Positions 1 through 7,540 of a DNA stretch of 29,369 nucleotides are shown one piece after another. The notes under the pieces are model-generated. The model was given only the letters and a program-made list of their open reading frames with translations. It was not told where the DNA came from and ran no database searches. The number at the start of each line of letters is the position of its first letter. The stretch's first letter is position 1. Made by a program: the position numbers and the translations under genes. Source of the DNA: an uncultured Duganella sp. (GTDB lineage Bacteria > Pseudomonadota > Gammaproteobacteria > Burkholderiales > Burkholderiaceae); the NCBI GenBank assembly GCA_946482335.1, contig CAMLRG010000056.1, positions 1-29,369 of the forward strand. Reading direction: 5' to 3'.

Positions 1-161
1 AGGTCAGCACCAGCATCGGTGTCGCCCATTTCGAACACGGCATGTCGGCCGATACGCTGGTGAAGGCGGCCGACCAGGCCATGTACGAAGCGAAGCGCGC
101 CGGCCGCAATTGCTTCCGCCAAGCAGCGTCCCTGGACACGCTCAATTCAATGCAAGCATGA
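1..161 (+). CDS. GGDEF diguanylate cyclase, C-terminal end (5' part outside the window)
   Basis: Reading from base 3, the last 52 residues are visible. They carry the typical end of a GGDEF domain: SIGVA, then the stretch ending ADQAMYEAKRAGRN, which matches the usual ADxAMYxAKxxGRN signature. Enzymes of this family make cyclic di-GMP from two GTP. The GGDEF motif itself and any sensory domain lie upstream and cannot be seen, so activity cannot be judged. About 15 residues follow the domain. The stop codon (159-161) overlaps the start of the next gene as ATGA, so the two are probably translated together. Family assignment is firm; input signal and activity are unknown. Confidence 0.88.
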   Translation, partial: VSTSIGVAHFEHGMSADTLVKAADQAMYEAKRAGRNCFRQAASLDTLNSMQA

Positions 162-1432
162 CGCCGGCGCTTGCCCGTACCTTGCACGGCATGGCCACTG
201 TGGCCATGGTTGTGCTGGCATGCCTTGCCGTCCCGGCACTGTCCCGGGCGGAACCCTTGAAATTTATCGTCCCGTCCGGTGCCACCTCGGAAGGGTCGCG
301 CCTGTATCTCAACCTCGTGCGGGAATTCGAGCGGGGCGAGGGCGGACCCCGCATCGACTTCCTTCCCTTGTCGAGTTGGGACGACGTGGTGTCCCAGGTC
401 AGGGAATTGCATGCGCGCGGACGCAATGCCGGCTTGTTCGTGGCCGAAGTGTCGGAAACCCTGGAATTGGAGAAGCTGGGCTTGATCGTGCCCTTCGAAG
501 ACGTGCTGCAAGCCCACGGCGGCTCCTTGGACGAGTTCCTGGCACCGCTGTCGCGCGAATTCCTCGGCAACAGCTATTGCAGCAACAAAAAGTTTTGCGG
601 CCCGCCCTTCATGCGCAGTACGCCTGTGGCGCTGTATAACCTCGACCAGTTGCAGGCGGTAGGCGTCGACGCGGCCCGCTTGCCCGCCACCTGGCAAGAC
701 ATGGAAGCGTTGCTGCTGAAGCTACACAAACAGTCCCGCCAGGCGCCGTTCAGCCTTGGCGGCGATTGGTATGACTATCTGTTCGAGGCTGCGGTGCGGC
801 AGGCAGGCGGCAGCCTGTACGACGGCAGCAAGGTAACGCTCGTGACGCCGGAATCGGTGGAAGCGCTGCGCTACTGGAAACGCTTGAAAGACCTCAAGCT
901 GATGCGGCGCGCCAACAATTGGAAGGCGACACTGAACGGCTTTGTCGCCGGCTACTATCCGGTCACCTATTATTCTTCGGGCGGCATGGAGTCGGTGCGT
1001 GCCAATGCGAAGTTCGGCTGGATGGCCGATATGCTGCCCAAGAAGAAGAGCTATGGCGTGGCGGTCGGCGGCGGCAACCTGTACATTTCGGCCAACCTGC
1101 CCGCTGACCAGCAAGCCTTGGCGCTGAAACTGGCCAGGTTCCTGTACCGGCCCTCGGTGCAGGCGCGCATCAGCGCGGCCACCGGCTTCTTCCCCACCGT
1201 CGATGCCGCATTCGCCGAACCGGAACTCAAGGAACGCTACGCCAGCGAAGAACCCTTCATCCGCGTGCGCCAGCAGCTCAAGTACGCCAAGCCCAAGCTG
1301 ATGTCGGTCGACAATCTCCGGGTGCGCAACATCCTGAAGAAGGCAATCGACCGTGCCCTGGACGACGGCGTGGCCCCGGAAACCGCGCTGCGCGATGCGC
1401 AAGCCGAAGTAGACCACTTGCTGGGGCAATAA
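158..1432 (+). CDS. Extracellular solute-binding protein (family 1, UgpB/sugar-binding type)
   Basis: 424 residues. I chose the ATG at 158 because it overlaps the upstream stop (ATGA) and starts directly before a hydrophobic export signal. The signal runs to about residue 31 (PALSRA, then EPLKF). The VLAC around Cys22 is a weak lipobox, so a lipoprotein is possible. The mature part has the two-lobe pattern of ABC solute-binding proteins: periplasmic ligand capture, a middle segment with PVALYNLDQL and PATWQDMEALL, and late segments such as GNLYISANLP and ATGFFPT, as in carbohydrate or glycerol-phosphate binders. No permease or ATPase gene follows; the next gene is an unrelated permease 81 bases away. 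With its translational coupling to a GGDEF gene, it may act as a sensor rather than a transport component. Ligand unknown. Confidence 0.85.
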   Translation: MTPALARTLHGMATVAMVVLACLAVPALSRAEPLKFIVPSGATSEGSRLYLNLVREFERGEGGPRIDFLPLSSWDDVVSQVRELHARGRNAGLFVAEVSETLELEKLGLIVPFEDVLQAHGGSLDEFLAPLSREFLGNSYCSNKKFCGPPFMRSTPVALYNLDQLQAVGVDAARLPATWQDMEALLLKLHKQSRQAPFSLGGDWYDYLFEAAVRQAGGSLYDGSKVTLVTPESVEALRYWKRLKDLKLMRRANNWKATLNGFVAGYYPVTYYSSGGMESVRANAKFGWMADMLPKKKSYGVAVGGGNLYISANLPADQQALALKLARFLYRPSVQARISAATGFFPTVDAAFAEPELKERYASEEPFIRVRQQLKYAKPKLMSVDNLRVRNILKKAIDRALDDGVAPETALRDAQAEVDHLLGQ

Positions 1433-1460
1433 GATAGCTTGCGATGGCGGCAATGCTATC
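1433..1460 (+). terminator. Hairpin just after the solute-binding protein gene
   Basis: GATAGC TTGC at 1433-1442 pairs with GCAA (1450-1453) and GCTATC (1455-1460), with one bulged T and a 7-base loop. It starts at the base after the stop codon. No T run follows, so it is not a classical intrinsic terminator. It may protect the mRNA end or weaken readthrough into the permease gene. Confidence 0.3.
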
Positions 1461-1513
1461 ATCGGCGCGCGTCCCGCCACGCGCCAGACAAATCCCGACC
1501 AATGAGGCACTGC

Positions 1514-2902
1514 ATGATGCATAAGAACGAGCTGGTTCATAGCCTGAAGCAACGCCATGTCACCATGATCGCCCTGGGCGGCGTGATCGGTGCCGGACTC
1601 TTTGTCGGTTCAGGGGCCCTGATTGCCACGGCCGGCCCGGCCGCGATCCTGTCCTACCTGATCGGCGGCTTCATCGTCATCCTGGTGATGTTCATGCTCG
1701 GCGAAATGGCGGCAAAGAATATCGACAGCGGCTCGTTTTCCACCTTTGCCAGCCAGTACCTTGGCGAATGGGCCGGTTATGCGGTGGGCTGGCTGTATTG
1801 GTTCAAGTCGATGATCACCATCACCATCGAGGCCATCCTGCTGGGGGCGATCCTGCATGACTTCCTGCCCGGCCTGCCGGTCTGGGCCGGGGCCTTGCTG
1901 ATGCTCCTGACCGTCATCTCCAGCAATGTCTATTCGGTGCGCTCGTTCGGCGAAGCCGAGTATTGGCTCTCGTTCGCCAAAATCACTTCGATCCTGTTGT
2001 GCATGGTGCTGGGCGTATCGATCTTACTGGGCATGCAGAGTGGCGTTCCGTCGCCCGGCCTGGCCAACCTGACGGCGCATGGGGGATTCATGCCCAACGG
2101 GATCGCGCCGGTGCTGGCCGGCGTGACGGTGGTGATCTTTTCGCTCGGCGGCAGCGAGATTGCCGCGGTGGCGGCCGGCGAATCGGAAAAGCCGCGCGAG
2201 AATGTGGTCAAGGCCATCCGCAGCGTGCTGTTCCGGGTCATGGTGTTTTATGTCGGCTCGGTGTCGATCGTGATCTTGTGCCTGCCCTGGACCGATACCG
2301 CCAATTTGAAGTCGCCCTATGTGTCGCTGTTCGGCCTGGCCGGCTATGGCTGGGCTGCGACGGCGATGAAGGCGGTGCTGTTCGTCTCCTTCATGTCGGT
2401 GATGAACTCCTTCCTGTTCTCGAATTCGCGCATGATGTTTTCCCTGAGCCAGCGCGGCTACGCGCCTGAGCTGTTTGGCCGCACCAATGCGCGCGGAGTC
2501 CCGCTCAATGCGCTGGCGCTCAGTTTTGCGGTGTGCCTGGGGATCCTGGCGCTGCACTTTGCCAGCGGCGGCGACCTGTTCATGATGCTGGCCAAGAGCA
2601 GCGGCGCGTTCATCATGATGGTGTGGATTTTCATTATCCTGGCCCACGCCAGGATGCGGATGCGGTCGCCGGCGTCCGAGGCTGGCGGCCTTGCGCCCAA
2701 GGCATGGCTCTACCCGTTCGGCAGCGGCATCGCGCTGCTGGCATTGGTGGCGGTGCTGGTGTCGCTGGCTTTCGATCCCGGCACGCGCTTCCAGTTCGTG
2801 TTCATGTGCGTTGTCACGCTTACGATCATCGCTTCCTATTTCGGCCTGCGCTCGCGGGCCGCTTTCGGCGTCCTGCGGGCGCGGACCGGGTCCGGTCCTT
2901 AA
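1514..2902 (+). CDS. APC-family amino-acid permease (GabP/AAT subfamily)
   Basis: 462 residues from the ATG at 1514; a second ATG follows at 1517 and another in frame lies at 1502, so the exact start is uncertain. The N-terminus HSLKQRHVTMIALGG continues into IGAGLFVGSG, the unwound TM1 substrate-binding motif of APC transporters (residues about 21-34). About twelve hydrophobic helices follow, with GSFSTFASQYLG, FSLGGSEIAAVAAGE and a late NSRMMFSLSQRG loop. All of these resemble the GABA permease branch of the amino acid transporter subfamily. It would import an amino acid or GABA-like compound by proton symport across the inner membrane. Substrate cannot be told from sequence. It appears to be a single gene; the methyltransferase begins 67 bases later. 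Confidence 0.9.
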   Translation: MMHKNELVHSLKQRHVTMIALGGVIGAGLFVGSGALIATAGPAAILSYLIGGFIVILVMFMLGEMAAKNIDSGSFSTFASQYLGEWAGYAVGWLYWFKSMITITIEAILLGAILHDFLPGLPVWAGALLMLLTVISSNVYSVRSFGEAEYWLSFAKITSILLCMVLGVSILLGMQSGVPSPGLANLTAHGGFMPNGIAPVLAGVTVVIFSLGGSEIAAVAAGESEKPRENVVKAIRSVLFRVMVFYVGSVSIVILCLPWTDTANLKSPYVSLFGLAGYGWAATAMKAVLFVSFMSVMNSFLFSNSRMMFSLSQRGYAPELFGRTNARGVPLNALALSFAVCLGILALHFASGGDLFMMLAKSSGAFIMMVWIFIILAHARMRMRSPASEAGGLAPKAWLYPFGSGIALLALVAVLVSLAFDPGTRFQFVFMCVVTLTIIASYFGLRSRAAFGVLRARTGSGP

Positions 2903-2931
2903 CTGGCGCTCAAGGCTTTTGTCGCCTAACT

Positions 2932-2959
2932 TGGTGGAGTGACCCGATTCAATCCACCA
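2932..2959 (+). promoter_or_regulatory. Inverted repeat touching the methyltransferase ribosome binding site
   Basis: TGGTGGA (2932-2938) and TCCACCA (2953-2959) form a perfect 7-base inverted repeat with a 14-base spacer. The right arm ends at the A of the AGGAG ribosome binding site, ten bases before the ATG at 2970. It could be a repressor operator or an RNA hairpin limiting translation. The sequence shows only the symmetry. Confidence 0.3.
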
Positions 2960-2969
2960 GGAGAGCGCC

Positions 2970-3833
2970 ATGAGCCAGCCCAGCCAGTCAACATCATCAT
3001 CCCAGCCGACGCGCGACGCGAACGCGCCCGATTTTGTCGCAATAAAGCAACGTCAACAGGCAACCTGGGCGAGCGGGGATTTCGCCATTATTGGCGTCAC
3101 ACTCCAGATCGTCGGCGAGTCGCTCGCTGAAGCGGCCGATATCCGTGCCGATGAACGCGTGATCGATATCGCTGCCGGGAACGGCAATGCCACACTGGCT
3201 GCGGCACGCCGCTTTGCCCGGGTCACGTCCACCGACTATGTGCCTGCGCTGCTGGAAAAGGGACGGGTGCGCGCTGCAGCAGAAGGTTTGTCGGTCACTT
3301 TCCGCGAAGCAGACGCCGAGGCGCTGCCATTCCCCGATGCCAGTTTCGACGCGGCGCTGTCTACCTTCGGCGTCATGTTTACCCCGGACCACGCCCGCTC
3401 GGCCAGCGAAATGATGCGCGTGGTTCGCCCTGGCGGGCGCATTGGTCTGGCCAACTGGACGCCGGAAGGATTTATCGGGCAGCTTTTCAAGACGATCGGC
3501 AAACACGTGCCGCCGCCGGCGGGACTGAAATCGCCCGCGATGTGGGGCACGGAACCTTATCTGCGCGAGCTGTTTGGCGACCAGGCCGACCGTATCGAGG
3601 CAACGCGAAAGATCTTCAACTTCCGCTACGCCTCCGCCGAGCATTGGCTTCAGGTGTTCCGCGATTTTTACGGTCCGGTGCACAAGGCGTTTGCCGCGGT
3701 GGGTGCGGATGGTGAAATGGCGCTCGGGAAGGACATTACCGAGTTGCTGGAGCGGTTTAATACGGCTGGCGGCGCATCACTGGTGGTACCAGGGGAATAC
3801 CTTGAGGTGGTGGTGACAAAGCGCAGCGCATGA
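2970..3833 (+). CDS. Class I SAM-dependent methyltransferase (Methyltransf_11/UbiE-like)
   Basis: 287 residues; the start is set by AGGAG shortly before the ATG. Motif I of the SAM-binding fold is VIDIAAGNGN at residues 64-73, the acidic residue after strand 2 is Asp89 (TSTDYVP), and the motif II/III region is EADAEALPFP with DASFDAALS (residues 113-131). MMRVVRPGGRIGLANW is the typical strand 4-5 segment of the UbiE/COQ5 type. The first 35 residues are Ser/Gln-rich and probably disordered. It should transfer a methyl group from SAM in the cytoplasm; the acceptor is unknown. The gene stands alone, between a permease and a convergent exported protein. Family confident, function open. Confidence 0.88.
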   Translation: MSQPSQSTSSSQPTRDANAPDFVAIKQRQQATWASGDFAIIGVTLQIVGESLAEAADIRADERVIDIAAGNGNATLAAARRFARVTSTDYVPALLEKGRVRAAAEGLSVTFREADAEALPFPDASFDAALSTFGVMFTPDHARSASEMMRVVRPGGRIGLANWTPEGFIGQLFKTIGKHVPPPAGLKSPAMWGTEPYLRELFGDQADRIEATRKIFNFRYASAEHWLQVFRDFYGPVHKAFAAVGADGEMALGKDITELLERFNTAGGASLVVPGEYLEVVVTKRSA

Positions 3834-3839
3834 CCTGCA

Positions 3840-3868
3840 AGGCCCGCGCTGTTACCGGCCGCGGGCCT
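3840..3868. terminator. GC-rich hairpin between convergent genes
   Basis: AGGCCCGCG (3840-3848) and CGCGGGCCT (3860-3868) make a perfect 9-base stem with an 11-base loop. It sits 6 bases after the methyltransferase stop and 24 bases before the facing gene's stop. There is no T run on either strand, so a bidirectional but imperfect terminator, or an mRNA-end stabiliser, is the likeliest role. Confidence 0.4.
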
Positions 3869-3892
3869 GCGCCGGCGATGGCGGTGCAGCAT

Positions 3893-5662
3893 TTATTGGC
3901 TCGCGTCAGGTGAAATTACTCGTTTGTAGCGGCGGTTTGCTGTTTCGATATCGGCTTCGACCAGCGCGGCATGCCGCTCCAGCGTATCGCCCACGAAGGT
4001 GATGGTGGGGATGACCCGGTCATCGATGGCAGCCGGCTTGTAGGGCAGGTAGCCCTGTTCGTGTACGCCTGTCGAGCCCCCTGGGGCGGGATGGCTCAGG
4101 TGGCGGAACACGGCGACATGGTCGAATTGCGCCTTGGGGTACAAGGGGTAGCGCGAGACGTGGGCCATCGGGATAATGCCAAGCTGCGCGTCGTACAGCA
4201 TCTCGCCCACCGCCGGCACGCCGGGCAAATTCCTCGCAAGCCTTTCCACCAGCATCTTCAGGCCGACAAACATATCGCCGTCCGGGTTGTTTTCCCATAG
4301 GCCGCAAATGTCGAGGAAATACGCGTCGATGTTGTAGCGCCTGACTATGTCCGTGATGCGGTTGGCCAGGTGCGCGCGCCAGCTGTGGACGGCCAGGTTC
4401 ATGAACACCATGGAGGCATCGCCCTTGCGGTCGCCGTCCCAGTCCACATAGTCGGAGGCCATCGGTTCGCCGTACACGGTACGCACCCGGGCGTTGGCCA
4501 GTTTGGCGAATCCGGGCGCGGCGGGGTTGGCGATGTTGGAGCCGAACATCAAGAGGAAGCGGTAGCCCATCGCATGCCCTTCGGCGATCAGCCGGCGGAA
4601 CGCGGCTTCGCCGCCCATGCGCTGGTCCACGTCGAAGCGTGGATAGTCCCAGTAGTAGCGTGCATCCCAACCGGCCAGGAACACCAGCGTGCGGCGCGGA
4701 TCGGTACGCTGGCTGGCCCATTTGAGGATTTCCAGCTGGCGCGCATAGTCGTTGAAGATGTGGCCACTCCAATGCTGCCCATGCAGAGCCAGGACCAGGC
4801 TGGTCTGCTTCATCCATGCGGGTGCGTCGGGACGCTGCTGGAACGCCGGCAATCCGTAGGCGCGCTTCACGTGTTCGAAGTGGGGCGCCGCGGCGGCGGC
4901 GAAATCGGCGCCTTGCCCGATGCGCCAGCTATGCGTGCGCACCGTCCCGCTTCGCCGCCACCCGGCTTGCTCGTACAGCAGTTCCAGTTTGTAGGCATCC
5001 GGCCCGGGCGCGAAGTAGAACCGCGCCGGGCGCACTTCGGTTTGTTCCGCCGAGACGGCCCAAACCTTGCCATCCTTGTCCTCCACCGCCACCAAGGGTG
5101 TGCCCATCCCGCCCATCAGGTCCGGGTAGCTGTAGCACCGTTCCTCATCCTGCGGGTCTTCCCACTGCCCGGCAGACTTGGAAAGGCGTCCGCGCGGGAG
5201 GCCGCGCACGATCGTCTTGATGGCCTTGATCGGTTTGGCGAAGCGGGCCTCCACTTCCCACCGCAGCGCGCCGTCGGCCGCGCGCCGGATCGTCGCTTGC
5301 AGGCCGCCGGCGGCCTTTTGCTGGCCGCCCGCCCACGTGAACCCGCGCGCCGACAGTGTCAGCAGGTCTCCGCCGGCATCGACGGTCACCAGCGCTGGGT
5401 CCAGGGCGTAGCTGTTTTCGAAGGTGATGATCTCGAATGCAAACAGCAGCCCGGCAAATGCCACGGACGGTTCGGGCCATGGGAAGCTGAACTTCATGCG
5501 CGCATCGCCCTTGGGCGGGATGAATACGCCATCGATTGAAGTCAGCAATTTCAAGCCGGCAGGATTGGCGGGGCCGGCCCATGCCGGAATGCCGGCGGCC
5601 ACCGCGCCAGCGGAAGCCGTGGACTGGATGAGAAAGCTGCGGCGCGACGCGCTGTATGGCAT
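3893..5662 (-). CDS. Tat-exported glycoside-hydrolase-like protein
   Basis: 589 residues from the ATG at 5662, chosen because it puts a twin-arginine signal at the very start: SRRSFLI, then an Ala-rich helix ending near PAWA. A GGAG lies 9 bases upstream. The first half (to about residue 270) is beta-rich with no motif I recognise. The second half reads as a TIM barrel: LVFLAGWDARYYWDYPRF, GYRFLLMFGSN, DYVDWDGDRKGD, then NIDAYFLDICGLWENN and VPAVGEMLYD. Asp451 in FLDICG and Glu487 in VGEML are at places where clan-D type glycosidases carry the nucleophile and acid/base. That is inference. It may act on a polysaccharide or glycoconjugate in the periplasm. I cannot name the GH family; DUF6259-like proteins are one possibility. 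Confidence 0.6.
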   Translation of the reverse strand: MPYSASRRSFLIQSTASAGAVAAGIPAWAGPANPAGLKLLTSIDGVFIPPKGDARMKFSFPWPEPSVAFAGLLFAFEIITFENSYALDPALVTVDAGGDLLTLSARGFTWAGGQQKAAGGLQATIRRAADGALRWEVEARFAKPIKAIKTIVRGLPRGRLSKSAGQWEDPQDEERCYSYPDLMGGMGTPLVAVEDKDGKVWAVSAEQTEVRPARFYFAPGPDAYKLELLYEQAGWRRSGTVRTHSWRIGQGADFAAAAAPHFEHVKRAYGLPAFQQRPDAPAWMKQTSLVLALHGQHWSGHIFNDYARQLEILKWASQRTDPRRTLVFLAGWDARYYWDYPRFDVDQRMGGEAAFRRLIAEGHAMGYRFLLMFGSNIANPAAPGFAKLANARVRTVYGEPMASDYVDWDGDRKGDASMVFMNLAVHSWRAHLANRITDIVRRYNIDAYFLDICGLWENNPDGDMFVGLKMLVERLARNLPGVPAVGEMLYDAQLGIIPMAHVSRYPLYPKAQFDHVAVFRHLSHPAPGGSTGVHEQGYLPYKPAAIDDRVIPTITFVGDTLERHAALVEADIETANRRYKRVISPDASQ

Positions 5663-5667
5663 AAGGA

Positions 5668-5689
5668 CGAGCTCCAGATGTGAAGCTCG
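5668..5689 (-). promoter_or_regulatory. Inverted repeat in the leader of the glycosidase-like gene
   Basis: CGAGCT (5668-5673) and AGCTCG (5684-5689) flank a 10-base spacer. On the minus strand the repeat spans the GGAG ribosome binding site, and a TATCAT element (RC at about 5692-5697) lies just upstream. It could mask ribosome binding or be an operator. Only the symmetry is directly seen. Confidence 0.25.
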
Positions 5690-5734
5690 CAATGATAACG
5701 CTACCGGCCGAAACGGAAAAAAGCACAACGGATT

Positions 5735-6751
5735 TCAGTGCTTGCCCTTACGGGTCCCGTTAGGCTTTGTGGGGGGCTCCACTGTTTTCTCGGCCTCGGT
5801 TTTCCAAATCAAGTTCTTCCATTGACCGACGTTGTCGGAGAATTGCGCCGGAGTCAACTGGAAGAGCGACAGCAGGGACATCGCAGTCAGGAACAGGCCT
5901 GTAATCGATATCAGGAAGGTACGGCGCCTTTCGGCTTTGGCCTCACGCGCGTCTTCACGGGCTTGATGGGCCTTCAGTGCCTGCCTTTGCGCATTCTCGG
6001 TGGAGATCCGATGTGCCTCTTCTGCAGCCCTTTGTTTTTCCCGCTCAGCGTTAAGCAATGCAGCAATGTCCGATAGCTGCTGGGTCAATTCCTGGTTCAG
6101 CACTTTTAGGTGGTAGTGCTGGCACAGTACGCTCCACGCTGCAAACAGCTCATGGCGTTCAACCTGGACCGGCAGGGTGAAATAGTGTGCCGCGTTGAAT
6201 CGCAGAATATTCTCGTAAAGCTCAAGGGCTTCTTCAGTGCGATTGTTTAGCACGCATTTCGTTGTGCTGGCCATGCATGTGGTGATGACTTGAACATAGG
6301 CGATCGCTAATGCTTGGCATAACACAATGCGTCTGAATTGCTCGCTGTCGCTTGAAAAATAGGCAAAGCCATCCCTGTCGGCCAGTAGGGTGCGGTTTGC
6401 GCTTAGCTCCTCGCTTTTGGCGAAGGTCAGGGTTTCAGAATTCCGCAAGAACTTTGAAGCACTGGATAACAGTGCCCTGTCGTTAGCCACATCGTTGGCG
6501 TTATCCCACCAGCTGGCCCGACCAACCAGATACTCGTTCCCTGCCGGGTCGAAGCAGAATTTGACGATCAGCGTTTGTTCAAATGCTGAACCAATGAAAA
6601 ACTTGAGCAACCATTCCTTGCCATCTTCAGACGACAAGAACTCCGACGTTTCCATGACGGGAGCGGTAAAGAAGGCGACGTTGAGACGGTTGATCTGAAG
6701 TTGCCGGGTAGCGTGAACCTTGTTGTAGTTCCGATAGATATACGCTTGCAT
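5735..6751 (-). CDS. Orphan coiled-coil protein with one C-terminal membrane helix
   Basis: 338 residues; I do not recognise the family. Residues 1-210 are mixed alpha/beta with several Cys and aromatic residues. Residues about 214-276 are a charged Glu/Gln/Ala/Arg-rich heptad region predicted to be a coiled coil. Residues 279-299 (FLISITGLFLTAMSLLSLFQ) are a single membrane helix, and the last 40 residues are polar and end in a Lys-rich tail. No signal peptide is seen, so the large N-terminal part is probably cytoplasmic. No clear ribosome binding site precedes the ATG at 6751; Met33 (6655) is a possible later start. Codon use is plainly less GC-biased than in neighbours, and the gene lies beside tRNA-Phe. 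Both fit acquisition by transfer. No integrase or duplicated tRNA end is present. Confidence 0.7.
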   Translation of the reverse strand: MQAYIYRNYNKVHATRQLQINRLNVAFFTAPVMETSEFLSSEDGKEWLLKFFIGSAFEQTLIVKFCFDPAGNEYLVGRASWWDNANDVANDRALLSSASKFLRNSETLTFAKSEELSANRTLLADRDGFAYFSSDSEQFRRIVLCQALAIAYVQVITTCMASTTKCVLNNRTEEALELYENILRFNAAHYFTLPVQVERHELFAAWSVLCQHYHLKVLNQELTQQLSDIAALLNAEREKQRAAEEAHRISTENAQRQALKAHQAREDAREAKAERRRTFLISITGLFLTAMSLLSLFQLTPAQFSDNVGQWKNLIWKTEAEKTVEPPTKPNGTRKGKH

Positions 6752-6780
6752 TTAGTGCGCGGAAGGGAAGAAACCCGACA

Positions 6781-6809
6781 TTCTATAGTTCCCTGAAGGA
6801 AATTTTCTA
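6781..6809 (-). promoter_or_regulatory. Candidate promoter/operator upstream of the orphan gene
   Basis: On the minus strand a TATAGA element (RC at 6782-6787) lies about 30 bases upstream of the ATG at 6751. Immediately upstream is TTCC-N5-GGAA (6789-6801), a short inverted repeat, and TTCTAT occurs twice (6781 and 6804). No convincing -35 was found. The region is AT-richer than its surroundings. Confidence 0.25.
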
Positions 6810-6860
6810 TCCGATTGTAACGTCGTGGTTGGGCTAAACAGCGCTAAGGGATCCGCAAAC

Positions 6861-6892
6861 GAAAAACGCCGACCACAAGGGTCGGCGTTTTC
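6861..6892 (-). terminator. Rho-independent terminator of tRNA-Phe
   Basis: AAAACGCCGACC (6863-6874) pairs with GGTCGGCGTTTT (6880-6891) around a 5-base loop. Read on the minus strand it follows the tRNA 3' end by 13 bases and ends in TTTTTCGTTT. The stem is flanked by A and T runs, so it could also work on the other strand. Confidence 0.85.
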
Positions 6893-6904
6893 ACTTTTTA
6901 TTCT

Positions 6905-6980
<76 letters not shown>

Positions 6981-6990
6981 AAGGCGCGCA

Positions 6991-7020
6991 ATTATAGCAG
7001 AGGGTTTTTCCTTTTGCCAA
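6991..7020 (-). promoter_or_regulatory. sigma70-type promoter of tRNA-Phe
   Basis: On the minus strand TTGGCA (RC at 7015-7020) is followed after 18 bases by a perfect TATAAT (RC at 6991-6996). Transcription should begin near 6984, four bases before the tRNA. The stretch after the -10 is GC-rich (TGCGCGCC), as in promoters under stringent control. Confidence 0.8.
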
Positions 7021-7039
7021 GGCAGGCAGCGGAATGCGC

Positions 7040-7045
7040 TAGAAT
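7040..7045 (+). promoter_or_regulatory. -10 element placing the transcription start at the ATG (possible leaderless mRNA)
   Basis: TAGAAT at 7040-7045 matches TATAAT at five of six bases, and its end lies 7 bases before the ATG at 7052. No Shine-Dalgarno sequence is present in between. A TTGCCA at 7014-7019 could be the -35, but the 20-base spacing is long. It overlaps the -35 of the divergent tRNA promoter. Confidence 0.4.
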
Positions 7046-7051
7046 GTTGTC

Positions 7052-7540
7052 ATGACTGCACCAATCCTAGACCCCGGACAGCTGGCCTTCATGCGCGGCG
7101 GCGTATCGATCAGCGTGGCCAGTTGCGACCGCAACGGCTTGCCGCAGACCGTGCGCGCCATCGGTTGCCGCGTCTCCGACGACGGCCGCCGGGTCACGGT
7201 GTTCGTGCCGGAAGCGAAATCGCAGGCGGTGCAGCGCGACCTGTTTGCCAGCGGTGCCATCGCGGTGGCCTTCACCCAGCCCTCGACCCACCGCACCATG
7301 CAGCTGAAAAGCCGCGATGCGCGGGTCACGGCGCTGGCGCCGGAGGATGCGCAAGTGGTGGCCGCCTACCGCGATGCCTTCGTGGCGGAAGTGGGGGCGC
7401 TCGGCTTTCCGGAAGCGATGGTGCGCACGCTGCTCAGTTGTCCGCCCGAAGAATTGGTGGCCTTGAGTTTCTGCCCCAGCGAGGCATATAGCCAGACACC
7501 GGGCCCCAATGCCGGCAAGCGGCTGGAGGCGGGCGAATGA
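7052..7540 (+). CDS. Pyridoxamine 5'-phosphate oxidase-like (flavin split-barrel) protein
   Basis: 162 residues. The pattern is that of a small split-barrel flavin-binding protein: LAFMRGGVSISVASCDRNG, then PQTVRAIGCRVSDDGRRVTV, VPEAKSQAVQRDLFASGAIA and FTQPSTHRTMQLKSR. Relatives bind FMN, F420 or heme, but the cofactor here is not evident. The start at 7052 is the first ATG; no ribosome binding site precedes it, and a -10 box 7 bases upstream suggests leaderless translation. The stop overlaps the start of the next gene as ATGA. That gene carries a second split-barrel domain, so the two products may work as a pair in redox or small-molecule sensing. Family moderately sure; function unknown. 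Confidence 0.75.
   Translation: MTAPILDPGQLAFMRGGVSISVASCDRNGLPQTVRAIGCRVSDDGRRVTVFVPEAKSQAVQRDLFASGAIAVAFTQPSTHRTMQLKSRDARVTALAPEDAQVVAAYRDAFVAEVGALGFPEAMVRTLLSCPPEELVALSFCPSEAYSQTPGPNAGKRLEAGE

Noticed and set aside
4370..5539. 389-codon open frame opposite the Tat-exported protein
   Set aside because: No ribosome binding site or domain; the minus-strand frame has a clear Tat signal and barrel motifs.
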